10,919 nucleotides of DNA from Leptolinea sp. UBA5366 (GTDB lineage Bacteria > Chloroflexota > Anaerolineae > Anaerolineales > Anaerolineaceae), in assembly GCA_002407845.1 (NCBI GenBank), contig DHPK01000016.1, positions 772-11,690 of the forward strand. The letters are read 5' to 3'. A model generated the notes under the pieces. That model was given only the letters and a program-made list of their open reading frames with translations. It did no database searches and was not told the DNA's origin. Both the position numbers and the translations under genes were made by a program. Of this stretch, positions 1 to 6,638 are shown one piece after another (the first letter of the stretch is position 1; the number at the start of each line of letters is the position of its first letter).

Positions 1-1
1 G

Positions 2-694
2 TTGAAATATGCCGACCCACGCATGTTTTACGCCATCGTGAAGACGCTTGCGGACGAAGCGCCGATTCCGGTGGCGCTCCATTTGGATCACGGCGACTCC
101 TTTGCGCGTTCCTGCGAAGCAATTCGGGCCGGATATACCTCCATCATGATCGACGGTTCGAAACTTCCCTTTGAAGAAAATATCGCGTTGACGAAGCGGG
201 TTGTCGAAGTGGCTTCCAGTTCGAACATTCCCGTGGAAGGTGAATTGGGCACGATCGGCGGGAAGGAAGACAGCCACGAGGTGAAGGATAAGGACGCGCT
301 TTACACCAACGTGGATCAGGCCGAGGAGTTTGTGGACCGGACGGGATGTTCCTTCCTGGCTGTGGCGATTGGGACAGCGCATGGATTCTATAAAGGAACA
401 CCGAAGCTGGATTTTGTGCGGATTGAACAGATCGCCAAACGGGTCTCTGTTCCGTTGGTGCTGCATGGCGGGTCCGGCATTCCGGATGAAGATGTTCAGC
501 ATGCGATTCGGCTGGGCATGAGCAAAGTGAATTTTGCTACGGAGCTGCGCTGGTATTTCACCCAGGCTTGTCGGAAAGTGCTTACGGACGGCGAAATATT
601 TGATCCGAAAAAATATGGTTCTGCCGGCCGTGACGCCGTGCGGGATTTTGTGAAACAAAAGATTGTGGTGTGCGGATCGGGCGGAAAAGCCTGA
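2..694 (+). CDS. class II (zinc) aldolase, GatY/KbaY-type tagatose/fructose-bisphosphate aldolase, 5' partial
   Basis: Cleaves a ketose 1,6-bisphosphate (tagatose or fructose 1,6-bisphosphate) to dihydroxyacetone phosphate and glyceraldehyde 3-phosphate in the cytosol. The visible 230 residues contain the class II signature: HLDH (catalytic Asp29 and zinc ligand His30 in window numbering), the GELG loop with Glu81, zinc ligands His127 in IGTAHG and His155 in LHGGSG, and the phosphate-binding stretch near NFATEL. Compared with E. coli GatY, whose first zinc His is near residue 83, about 50 N-terminal residues lie off the left edge, so the apparent TTG start at position 2 is not the true start. 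A PfkB kinase follows after 33 nt and a GatZ-family gene after that, which favours tagatose over fructose bisphosphate as the natural substrate. Sequence alone does not separate GatY from a fructose-bisphosphate aldolase of the same family. Confidence 0.9.
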   Translation: MKYADPRMFYAIVKTLADEAPIPVALHLDHGDSFARSCEAIRAGYTSIMIDGSKLPFEENIALTKRVVEVASSSNIPVEGELGTIGGKEDSHEVKDKDALYTNVDQAEEFVDRTGCSFLAVAIGTAHGFYKGTPKLDFVRIEQIAKRVSVPLVLHGGSGIPDEDVQHAIRLGMSKVNFATELRWYFTQACRKVLTDGEIFDPKKYGSAGRDAVRDFVKQKIVVCGSGGKA

Positions 695-727
695 CGTTTC
701 TGGAGATTACGGAAAAAATAAAAAGAT

Positions 728-1654
728 ATGGAAAAAGAATTTGATTTGGTTGTTCTGGGCGACGCCAATCCGGATTTGATCCTGACGGGGAAAGACATTG
801 TCCCGGAATTTGGTCAGGTTGAAAAATGGATTGATAATGCCGAACTGACCGTTGGCGGCTCGGCCGGTATCTTCGCGGTGGGTGCGGCGAAACTGGGCCT
901 GAAAACGGCTTTCATCGGCAAAGTGGGCGCGGATGAGTTTGGCCATTTCATGCGTGATCAATTTGTCCGTCACGGGATTGATGTCAGCGGACTGGTGATT
1001 GATCCAAAGATCAAAACCGGGTTGGGGATCAGTCTCTCGGACGGCAATGACCGGGCGATTCTGACTTTTGGCGGCTCGATTCCGCTGCTGTCTTATAACG
1101 ATATTGATTTCGATTTATTGTCGCGTGGCCGCCACTTACATTCCGGTTCTTATTATCTGTTGGATGGCCTCCGCCCTGATCTGGCTCGGATCTATCAGGA
1201 AGCTCAGGCGTTGGGACTGACGACTTCGCTGGATACGAATTATGATCCGAAAGAAGTCTGGGACCGGCAAGTGTTTGATGTTTTGGATCACACCGATCTT
1301 TTCCTGCCGAACATGACCGAATTGCTGGCAATTTCCGGACAGAAAACGCTTGAAGCGGCGGTTGAGCACTTTACTTCGGGCCGGAAGCTGATGGTGACAT
1401 TAAAAAATGGCGCGGACGGTGCGCTGGCCTTTTCCAACGGAGAGAAGTATTCCGTTTCAAGCATAACCGTCACGCCGCTGGATACCACCGGCGCGGGCGA
1501 TTCCTTTGATGCCGGTTTCATTTATGGGTATCTGAACCAATTTCCGATTGAAAAATCGCTGCGTATCGGCTGCATCTGTGGCGCGTTGTCGACCCAGGGG
1601 TTGGGCGGCACGGCTGCGCAGGCCACCCTGGCTGAACTGAACACGTATCTCTAA
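728..1654 (+). CDS. PfkB/ribokinase-family carbohydrate kinase
   Basis: Predicted ATP-dependent sugar or sugar-phosphate kinase, 308 residues, the usual PfkB length. The N-terminus carries the first strand motif (GDANPDLIL) and the VGGSAGIFAVGAAKLG stretch typical of the substrate-binding half. The second PfkB signature DTTGAGDSFDAGF (residues about 252-264) contains the anion-hole GAGD and the catalytic Asp258. In this neighbourhood the two plausible substrates are tagatose 6-phosphate (giving the bisphosphate for the adjacent aldolase) or free tagatose (giving tagatose 6-phosphate). Kinases of this Pfam family are known to do either, and the sequence does not decide. The ATG at 728 is the only good start at the family N-terminus. 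Its Shine-Dalgarno site is poor (only GGAAAA about 12 nt upstream), so translation may depend on the preceding gene. Confidence 0.9.
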   Translation: MEKEFDLVVLGDANPDLILTGKDIVPEFGQVEKWIDNAELTVGGSAGIFAVGAAKLGLKTAFIGKVGADEFGHFMRDQFVRHGIDVSGLVIDPKIKTGLGISLSDGNDRAILTFGGSIPLLSYNDIDFDLLSRGRHLHSGSYYLLDGLRPDLARIYQEAQALGLTTSLDTNYDPKEVWDRQVFDVLDHTDLFLPNMTELLAISGQKTLEAAVEHFTSGRKLMVTLKNGADGALAFSNGEKYSVSSITVTPLDTTGAGDSFDAGFIYGYLNQFPIEKSLRIGCICGALSTQGLGGTAAQATLAELNTYL

Positions 1655-1680
1655 GTTATTCTCACCTGAAAGGATTGGAT

Positions 1681-2991
1681 ATGGCACAATTTTGTCCGGC
1701 TGACTTGCTGCTTGAAATTGTAAAAAAACAAAAGCAGGGTCAAACTGCCGGTATTTATTCGATTTGCTCCGCGCATCGCTCCGTGCTTCGGGCCGCGATG
1801 AGAGAAGCGGCACAGACAGGCGAAACCATCCTGATCGAGGCGACCTGTAACCAGGTCAACCAATTCGGCGGGTATACCGGGATGACGCCGCAGGATTTTG
1901 CCGCTTACGTTCGTTCGATCGCACAGGAGTTGGATTTTCCGGTGGATCGGATCATTCTGGGCGGTGACCACCTGGGAATTAATCCCTGGCAAAAGGAACC
2001 GATCGCTGCGGCGCTTGCCAAAGCGGTGACCATGGTGGGGGATTTTGTTCGAGCGGGTTTCACGAAAATTCATCTGGATATGAGCATGCCGGCGGCGGAT
2101 GACCTGGTGTTGCCGCTATCAGGAGAAATTATCGCGGAACGTTCGGCGATCCTGTGTGAGGCGGCGGAAAAGGCCGCGGCGGAACTGGGCGCGGTGAAGC
2201 CGGTTTATATTATCGGATCGGAAGTACCTCCGCCGGGCGGCGCAAAAAGCGGCGAAGCTGAACTGGCGGTGACCAGTGCGGAAGATGCGTTGGCGACAAT
2301 TGAACTTTTCAGAAAGGTCTTTTCCGATCATGGGCTGGATGAGGCTTTCAAGCGGACGGTTGCGCTGGTAGTGCAGCCCGGCGTTGAGTTCGGCGATCAT
2401 GAAATCCATGATTACGATCGTGAAAAAGCAATTCGGCTGTCCGAAGCGATCCGTTCGGTTCCAAATATGGTCTATGAAGCCCACTCGACGGATTATCAGA
2501 CCGCCGATGCGTTGAAGGCGCTGGTGGCGGACCATTTTGCCATCCTGAAGGTGGGGCCGGAACTGACTTTTGCCTATCGTGAGGCGCTGTTTGCGCTGGC
2601 GCTGACGGAGGAAGCCTGGGTCGGCGAGCGGCTGGGGGAGAAAGCCAGCCGGGTTCTGGATGTCGTGGACGATACGATGAAAGCGTTCCCTGAGAATTGG
2701 CTGAAATTTTACGGTGACGACCCGGCGGAACAGGCCTTTTCCCGCAAGTACAGCCTGAGTGACCGGGTGCGGTATTACTGGAATCAGCCGGATATTCAAC
2801 GGGCCGTGGACAGCCTGCTGCGAAATATCGCTGAAAATCCGCTGCCTTACCCGCTGCTGAGCCAATTTCTGCCGGAAGAGGCGCGCTTAATTCGGGAAGG
2901 TAAGCTGGCGAATACGCCGGAAGACCTGCTGGAGGCCCACATCGGCGCCGTGATCCGGCGCTATCGGCAGAGCTGCGGGGCGAATTCCTGA
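1681..2991 (+). CDS. GatZ/KbaZ-family protein (tagatose-bisphosphate aldolase non-catalytic subunit or tagatose-6-phosphate epimerase)
   Basis: A 436-residue full-length member of the GatZ/KbaZ family (PF08013; E. coli homologues are about 420-426 aa). Recognisable family blocks are IEATCNQVNQFGGYTGM (about 52-68), GGDHLG (94-99), LVVQPGVEF, EAHSTDYQ (266-273), ILKVGPELTFA and SDRVRYYW (360-367). In E. coli, KbaZ and GatZ stabilise and activate the KbaY or GatY aldolase. In Agrobacterium a PF08013 protein was shown to epimerise tagatose 6-phosphate to fructose 6-phosphate. Presence of a GatY-like gene in the same operon supports the subunit role. The ATG at 1681 is preferred because AAAGGA at 1669-1674 lies 6 nt upstream; an in-frame TTG at 1675 would sit against that site. 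It follows the kinase after 26 nt and is the last gene before the terminator. Confidence 0.92.
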   Translation: MAQFCPADLLLEIVKKQKQGQTAGIYSICSAHRSVLRAAMREAAQTGETILIEATCNQVNQFGGYTGMTPQDFAAYVRSIAQELDFPVDRIILGGDHLGINPWQKEPIAAALAKAVTMVGDFVRAGFTKIHLDMSMPAADDLVLPLSGEIIAERSAILCEAAEKAAAELGAVKPVYIIGSEVPPPGGAKSGEAELAVTSAEDALATIELFRKVFSDHGLDEAFKRTVALVVQPGVEFGDHEIHDYDREKAIRLSEAIRSVPNMVYEAHSTDYQTADALKALVADHFAILKVGPELTFAYREALFALALTEEAWVGERLGEKASRVLDVVDDTMKAFPENWLKFYGDDPAEQAFSRKYSLSDRVRYYWNQPDIQRAVDSLLRNIAENPLPYPLLSQFLPEEARLIREGKLANTPEDLLEAHIGAVIRRYRQSCGANS

Positions 2992-3045
2992 CAGTCTGGT
3001 GTTTAATCGAGTCTTAGTTTCGCGTTACGTTGAATCAATTTTTGA

Positions 3046-3080
3046 AAAACGGCAAATATTTCCTGCTTATTTGCCGTTTT
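3046..3080. terminator. bidirectional intrinsic terminator of the sugar cassette
   Basis: A perfect 13-bp inverted repeat (AAAACGGCAAATA, 3046-3058; TATTTGCCGTTTT, 3068-3080) with a 9-nt loop. The A-run on the left and T-run on the right give a U-tract in both directions. It lies 55 nt after the gatZ-like stop codon. Because the tRNA-Gly reads toward it from the other side, it can stop transcripts from both directions. Confidence 0.85.
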
Positions 3081-3255
3081 CTGTTCCCAATGCCCTAGTA
3101 AAAATGTCCGCATATTTCTTTTGCATACGAAAGTGACCTGTCTGCAATCAAGCGTTCTTGCAGAGATCATTTGCGCCCGTTTTGCAATCATGAAAATTTC
3201 GATAACTGAAGATATTTGTGCCGCACCGGCTTTTAAGAAATTGGGGAAGCTTTTT

Positions 3256-3320
3256 TCCACTTTTGGGTACTCACCTTGCACCATCTTTCGGATTCGTTAA
3301 GGTTACGAGTAAAAAGTGGA
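3256..3320. repeat. 65-bp imperfect inverted repeat, unknown function
   Basis: The left arm TCCACTTTT-GGG-TACTC-ACCTT (3256-3277) pairs with the right arm AAGGT-TAC-GAGTA-AAAAGTGGA (3299-3320). This gives 19 Watson-Crick pairs in three blocks (9, 5 and 5) with one 3-nt bulge on each side and a 21-nt loop. Neither strand has a U-run directly after the hairpin, so it is not a standard intrinsic terminator. It lies 16 nt from the 3' end of the tRNA-Gly gene. It could be a structured RNA element in the tRNA trailer, a relic of a small mobile element, or a protein-binding site. Confidence 0.5.
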
Positions 3321-3335
3321 CTTTAAATAAAAAAG

Positions 3336-3407
3336 AGCGGGAGACGAGATTCGAACTCGCGAATATCAGCTTGGAAGGCTGATGCCTTACCACTTGGCGA
3401 CTCCCGC
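3336..3407 (-). tRNA. tRNA-Gly (anticodon TCC)
   Basis: Read on the minus strand, the 7-bp acceptor stem GCGGGAG/CTCCCGC is perfect (3401-3407 with 3337-3343). The anticodon arm is TCAGC-CTTCCAA-GCTGA with anticodon TCC, and the T arm GCGAG-TTCGAAT-CTCGT has one G-T pair. A short D arm (GCC...GGC) is present. The discriminator base is U, as expected for bacterial glycine tRNA. The CCA end is not encoded and must be added after transcription. A run of six T follows on the minus strand (3329-3334) and may end the transcript. The T-loop carries T54, the target of the TrmFO encoded nearby. Confidence 0.96.
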
Positions 3408-3425
3408 GGAAAGATAACAGACGCT

Positions 3426-3453
3426 ATTTTACCATAAGTTTCATTTCTTTCAG
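3426..3453 (-). promoter_or_regulatory. probable promoter of tRNA-Gly
   Basis: On the minus strand, CTGAAA (3453-3448; four of six matches to the -35 consensus) is followed after 16 bp by TAAAAT (3431-3426). The -10 is preceded by TGG, making an extended -10. The predicted start lies about 12 nt before the tRNA 5' end. The promoter sits immediately after the stop codon of the upstream minus-strand gene, so the tRNA can be expressed independently of it. Confidence 0.5.
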
Positions 3454-3454
3454 G

Positions 3455-4003
3455 TCAGAAACCGTTCAAACCCTTGATGTCCGTCAGCAAGCCGCGCACG
3501 ATTTGATCGTTGAGCAGCGGATGAATATCAGCATTTGCGTAAAACCGCGGGCTGTTGCGGAGATCGGCATAAAAGCCGATAATCTTCTTATAGTTGGTTC
3601 CGTTCCCGTTCAATGTCATGAATAGATCACAATTGTCAAAAAAAGCTTCCTGCCCCGGCGCAATTATTGAGATATCAGGCGTCTTTAATTTATGAGGTTC
3701 CTCATAAATTGGCAATTCTGATCCGTCAGCCATCACCAGTCCAACATGCAAAATGTTTACCGGCGCTTTTCCGTCATTCCGGACGAACAAATCAAACGAG
3801 ACGAATCCTTTCTTTTTGAACATCTCATGGTTGACATCTTCTAATTTAAAACGAAGCTCTGTTTGAGTTCTTTTTCCTGCAGGAATGCGAACAATCCAGC
3901 GGATCAGATTGACAAGAATGATCAAGGTTGAAAGGATGAACCCGATAACGCCCAGCAATTCTGCCAATGAAAGAGATGAAAACCAGTTTATTATGTTATT
4001 CAT
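3455..4003 (-). CDS. hypothetical membrane-anchored protein
   Basis: A 182-residue protein I do not recognise. Residues about 16-34 (LLGVIGFILSTLIILVNLI) form one clear transmembrane helix near the N-terminus, without a cleavage site. It is followed by a basic stretch (RWIVRIPAGKR), so by the positive-inside rule the remaining 140 residues probably face the cytoplasm. That part is rich in alternating hydrophobic and polar residues (FVSFDLFVRNDGKAPVNILHVGLVM), which suggests a small beta-sandwich fold. It lacks cysteine clusters or catalytic motifs I can name. The start is supported by AGGA 6 nt upstream on the minus strand. It is divergent from the cysteine desulfurase gene, and only a tRNA lies downstream, so context gives no role. 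Confidence 0.75.
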   Translation of the reverse strand: MNNIINWFSSLSLAELLGVIGFILSTLIILVNLIRWIVRIPAGKRTQTELRFKLEDVNHEMFKKKGFVSFDLFVRNDGKAPVNILHVGLVMADGSELPIYEEPHKLKTPDISIIAPGQEAFFDNCDLFMTLNGNGTNYKKIIGFYADLRNSPRFYANADIHPLLNDQIVRGLLTDIKGLNGF

Positions 4004-4058
4004 ATTTTCCTAACCTGTTCATATAAAACAACCATTTGTTCAATTAATTGTAAGACAC

Positions 4059-4087
4059 TTCCCGCAATCTTTCAAAATGAATATAAT
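4059..4087 (+). promoter_or_regulatory. probable promoter giving a leaderless cysteine desulfurase mRNA
   Basis: A consensus -10 TATAAT (4082-4087) ends six bases before the ATG at 4094. A start site at the usual distance therefore falls on or next to the first base of the start codon. The -35 at 17-bp spacing (TTCCCG, 4059-4064) is weak. There is no Shine-Dalgarno sequence in the 20 nt before the ATG, which agrees with leaderless translation. Confidence 0.55.
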
Positions 4088-4093
4088 TTTATT

Positions 4094-5269
4094 ATGCAGA
4101 AAATTGAGCACTATTTTGATTACGCAGCAACGACACCAATGCTGCCAGAAGTTATCACTGCCATTCAACCTTACTTTTCACAAGATTTTGCAAATCCATC
4201 CTCTGCCCACCAATTCGGGCAGCGCGCGTTCTCTGCCGTAGAAAATGCACGCGAAACGCTGAAACAGGCGCTTAACCTTTCAGCGGATGATTCAATAATA
4301 TTCACCGGCTCATCGACCGAAGCCTGCAACATGATCCTGCATCATAGAGTTTTTTCAGCCTGGGAACAAACCGGAAAAGCCTGCCATGTGATCACATCAC
4401 CACTGGAGCACAGTGCAGTACGAGAACCCCTGATCGCGATGCAAAAATGGGGCTGGTGTGAGCTGGAATTCCTGCCGGTAAATTCCTGCGGGCAAGTGAG
4501 TCCGGATGATGTAAAGGAAAGGATTCGTCCTGACACTGCCCTTGTCAGCGTGATCTACGGCAATAACGAGATCGGAACAATCAATCCAATTCCCGAAATA
4601 AATCAAATCTGCGCTGAAAGGGATGTTTATTTCCATTCCGATGCAACACAGTTTGCTGCTCATCACCCGCTGGAAAAAAACAGAAAATTTCCATTGACAT
4701 TCAACATTGCCGCGCATAAGTGCTACGGTCCGAAAGGAAGCGGTGCGCTGATCTATCGAAATGTGAAAAATGATTCGATTACTCCTCTGATTTATGGGGG
4801 GAAACAGCAAAATGGTCTGCGCAGCGGGACACTGGATGTTCCTTCAATCGTTGGACTTGCAAGCGCGTTTTCCGTTTTTCATGCCTCTCATGCAAAACGG
4901 TTAGCGCATGAGACAGCAGCCCGTGACCGGATAATCAGCCTGGTGCTGGACCAAATTCCGGACACACAACTGACAGGTCATCCGACCGAGCGGCTTGCAA
5001 ACCATGCCAGCTTTGCATTTAAAAATATCGACAGTTTGACTTTGCAGGCTGTGCTGGATCAGAAAGGATTTGCTGTGTCAGTCGGCTCTGCCTGCCGCTC
5101 AAACGCGATTCGCGGCCAACAGCAGCTGATCGACCTTGGTTTGAATGCAGATTGGGCAAGCGGAGGGCTGCGGATTACTGCCGGCATTTACACAACCGAC
5201 GATGCTATTGATGAACTCGTTTCTGCATTGACTGAATCAGTCGCATTCTTACGGAGATCGGGCTTGTGA
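4094..5269 (+). CDS. cysteine desulfurase (NifS/IscS family, YrvO-like partner of MnmA)
   Basis: PLP enzyme that takes sulfur from cysteine as a persulfide and passes it to an acceptor; 391 residues, normal for the family. Visible motifs are YAATTPMLPE at the N-terminus, NPSSAHQFG, the TSPLEHSAV histidine that stacks on PLP, the HSDATQ segment, the Schiff-base lysine Lys209 in AAHKCYGPKG, and the active-site cysteine Cys334 in SVGSACRS. The start is right because the family begins only a few residues before the AATTP motif. It overlaps mnmA by 4 nt (GTGA). The same pairing (yrvO-mnmA) is known in Bacillus subtilis, where the desulfurase feeds MnmA directly, so tRNA thiolation is the likely main job. 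A wider role in Fe-S assembly cannot be excluded, but no scaffold gene is adjacent. Confidence 0.93.
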   Translation: MQKIEHYFDYAATTPMLPEVITAIQPYFSQDFANPSSAHQFGQRAFSAVENARETLKQALNLSADDSIIFTGSSTEACNMILHHRVFSAWEQTGKACHVITSPLEHSAVREPLIAMQKWGWCELEFLPVNSCGQVSPDDVKERIRPDTALVSVIYGNNEIGTINPIPEINQICAERDVYFHSDATQFAAHHPLEKNRKFPLTFNIAAHKCYGPKGSGALIYRNVKNDSITPLIYGGKQQNGLRSGTLDVPSIVGLASAFSVFHASHAKRLAHETAARDRIISLVLDQIPDTQLTGHPTERLANHASFAFKNIDSLTLQAVLDQKGFAVSVGSACRSNAIRGQQQLIDLGLNADWASGGLRITAGIYTTDDAIDELVSALTESVAFLRRSGL

Positions 5270-6357
5270 GCGATCCCAAAAAAGTCGTCGTCGGCATGAG
5301 CGGCGGCGTGGACAGTTCAGTTGCAGCATTATTATTGAAGCAGCAAGGCTACCTGGTTGTCGGTGTCATGCTGAAACTTTGGGCGGAGGAAGGATTCAGC
5401 CGTGAAAACCAGTGCTGCTCGCTGGAGTCAGTTGAACAGGCTCGCAGGATCGCCTCGCTGATTGGGATTCCGTTTTATCTCCTGGATGCGGTTGACCCAT
5501 TTTACAATATCGTTGTCAATTCGTTTATTGAGTCCTATTTCAATGGAGAGACACCCAACCCTTGCGCTCTTTGCAACCCACTGATTCGCTGGCATTATTT
5601 GACGAATTACGCAGATGCAATCGGAGCGCAATACATAGCGACTGGGCATTACGCGCGGACAGAAATCAGCACAAATGGCGATGCCCGCCTTTTCCGCGGA
5701 TATGACCCTCACAAAGATCAGTCGTATATCATCAGCCGGCTGCCTCAGCATTTCCTGCGCCGTTCGGTTTTTCCTTTAGCTGAAATGCTGAAAACCGATG
5801 TCAGGGAAATTTCCCGCAGCCATCATCTGCCGGTTACAGAAAAACCTGACAGCCAGGATATCTGCTTTATTGGGGATGGTGACTATCGGGCTTTTCTGAA
5901 AAGAGTTCGACCGGATGCAATTCAGCCAGGAATTATTCACGACCTCACAGGAAAGGTGCGAGGGACTCATCAGGGACTGCCGTATTACACCGTCGGACAA
6001 CGGAAAGGAATAATGATTGCCGCTGAAAACCCTTTGTATGTCGTCAAGAAAGATTTGGAAGCCAACGAGATCATTGTCGGATCGAAAGCGGATTTTTTAG
6101 TTAATGAGGTGATCGCCTCGGATGTAAATTGGATACGTCCGATAAAAGAAGTTCAAGAAATTCAACTTTTAGCTCAGTTCCGCTATAAATCAAAACCGGC
6201 AGCGGTTCAGATTGAACAGATTGCTGACGATCAAATTCGGATCAGACTGACAGCAGATCATGACAGTATTGCAATCGGTCAAATTGCAGTTATCTACTCG
6301 CCTGATGACGAAGTCATCGCCAGTGGTAAAATTGTTAAGACGGATCGATACACATGA
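5266..6357 (+). CDS. mnmA: tRNA-specific 2-thiouridylase MnmA
   Basis: Activates U34 of tRNA-Lys, tRNA-Glu and tRNA-Gln with ATP and inserts sulfur at position 2. The 363 residues include the PP-loop SGGVDSS (12-18), the NPCALCN motif with Cys100 and the catalytic Cys103, the ATGHYAR block, KDQSY, the second catalytic cysteine Cys200 in SQDICFIGDGDYRAFL, and GLPYYTVGQRKG. A C-terminal beta-barrel domain follows, as in the family. The cysteine spacing matches E. coli Cys102/Cys199 almost exactly. The GTG start overlaps the stop codon of the desulfurase, so the two are probably translationally coupled. Its own stop overlaps the start of the small membrane protein gene in the same way. Confidence 0.96.
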   Translation: MSDPKKVVVGMSGGVDSSVAALLLKQQGYLVVGVMLKLWAEEGFSRENQCCSLESVEQARRIASLIGIPFYLLDAVDPFYNIVVNSFIESYFNGETPNPCALCNPLIRWHYLTNYADAIGAQYIATGHYARTEISTNGDARLFRGYDPHKDQSYIISRLPQHFLRRSVFPLAEMLKTDVREISRSHHLPVTEKPDSQDICFIGDGDYRAFLKRVRPDAIQPGIIHDLTGKVRGTHQGLPYYTVGQRKGIMIAAENPLYVVKKDLEANEIIVGSKADFLVNEVIASDVNWIRPIKEVQEIQLLAQFRYKSKPAAVQIEQIADDQIRIRLTADHDSIAIGQIAVIYSPDDEVIASGKIVKTDRYT

Positions 6358-6614
6358 CATTTCCCGCAATCCTATTCAGCATCATTATGGCAAGCCTTTA
6401 CGGGTCCATTTTCCACATAATTAAAGGCGGAAATCTGTTCACCCTTTTTATCTATGTTTTGGTGTCGAATATCGGATTTTTTGGCGGGCAATATCTGGCA
6501 GGTTTAATTGGAATCAGCCTGTTTCCATTGGGAACGATCAATTTTGGCGTCGGCACAATATCAAGCATCGGCATCTTGCTGATTGGCGGCTGGATCAGCC
6601 GTCCGATCGAATAA
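6354..6614 (+). CDS. small three-helix membrane protein, unknown function
   Basis: An 86-residue hydrophobic protein with three predicted membrane segments (about residues 3-23, 28-48 and 53-81). The short loops are glycine-rich, the first carrying HIIKGGN, and a PLG..N.G motif begins the third segment. There is no signal peptide cleavage site. I recall similar short unnamed proteins in Chloroflexota but know of no assigned function. The start ATGA overlaps the mnmA stop codon, so it is almost certainly co-translated with mnmA. A cold-shock gene starts 24 nt downstream. Nothing in the sequence ties it chemically to tRNA thiolation, and operon membership is the only hint. Confidence 0.8.
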   Translation: MTFPAILFSIIMASLYGSIFHIIKGGNLFTLFIYVLVSNIGFFGGQYLAGLIGISLFPLGTINFGVGTISSIGILLIGGWISRPIE

Positions 6615-6627
6615 ATGCCGAAAAAAT

Positions 6628-6631
6628 GGAG
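6628..6631 (+). promoter_or_regulatory. Shine-Dalgarno site fixing the cold-shock gene start
   Basis: GGAG lies 7 nt before the ATG at 6639. This selects that ATG over the in-frame ATG at 6615, which directly abuts the previous stop codon and has no ribosome binding site. Confidence 0.75.
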
Positions 6632-6638
6632 CGACTTT

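Larger units (their letters stand above)
2992..3335. other. intergenic stretch between sugar cassette and tRNA-Gly
   Basis: About 340 bases without a convincing gene. It contains a bidirectional hairpin terminator (3046-3080) and a 65-bp imperfect inverted repeat (3256-3320), listed separately. The remainder (about 3081-3255) is AT-rich and shows no feature I can support. A 93-codon minus-strand open frame crosses it but runs through the terminator hairpin and resembles no family I know. Confidence 0.6.

Noticed and set aside
1675..1680. TTG start for the gatZ-like gene, two codons upstream of the ATG
   Set aside because: The ribosome site AAAGGA ends at 1674 and would leave no spacing; the ATG at 1681 has normal spacing.
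2119..2865. 248-codon open frame antisense to the gatZ-like gene
   Set aside because: Long antisense frames are common in G+C-rich genes with strong third-position bias. The protein is arginine- and phenylalanine-rich without motifs, whereas the plus-strand frame is an unmistakable family member.
3003..3284. 93-codon open frame on the minus strand in the gap before tRNA-Gly
   Set aside because: It runs through the perfect terminator hairpin, part of the 65-bp inverted repeat falls at its start, it has no clear ribosome site, and the protein resembles nothing I know.
4031..4050. Palindromes AACAA-CCAT-TTGTT and CAATTAATTG as operators between the divergent genes
   Set aside because: Short AT-rich palindromes are expected by chance in such sequence and nothing else supports a binding site.
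6615..6638. Upstream ATG giving the cold-shock protein eight extra residues
   Set aside because: It has no ribosome site, and the family N-terminus begins just after the ATG at 6639, which has GGAG at 7 nt.
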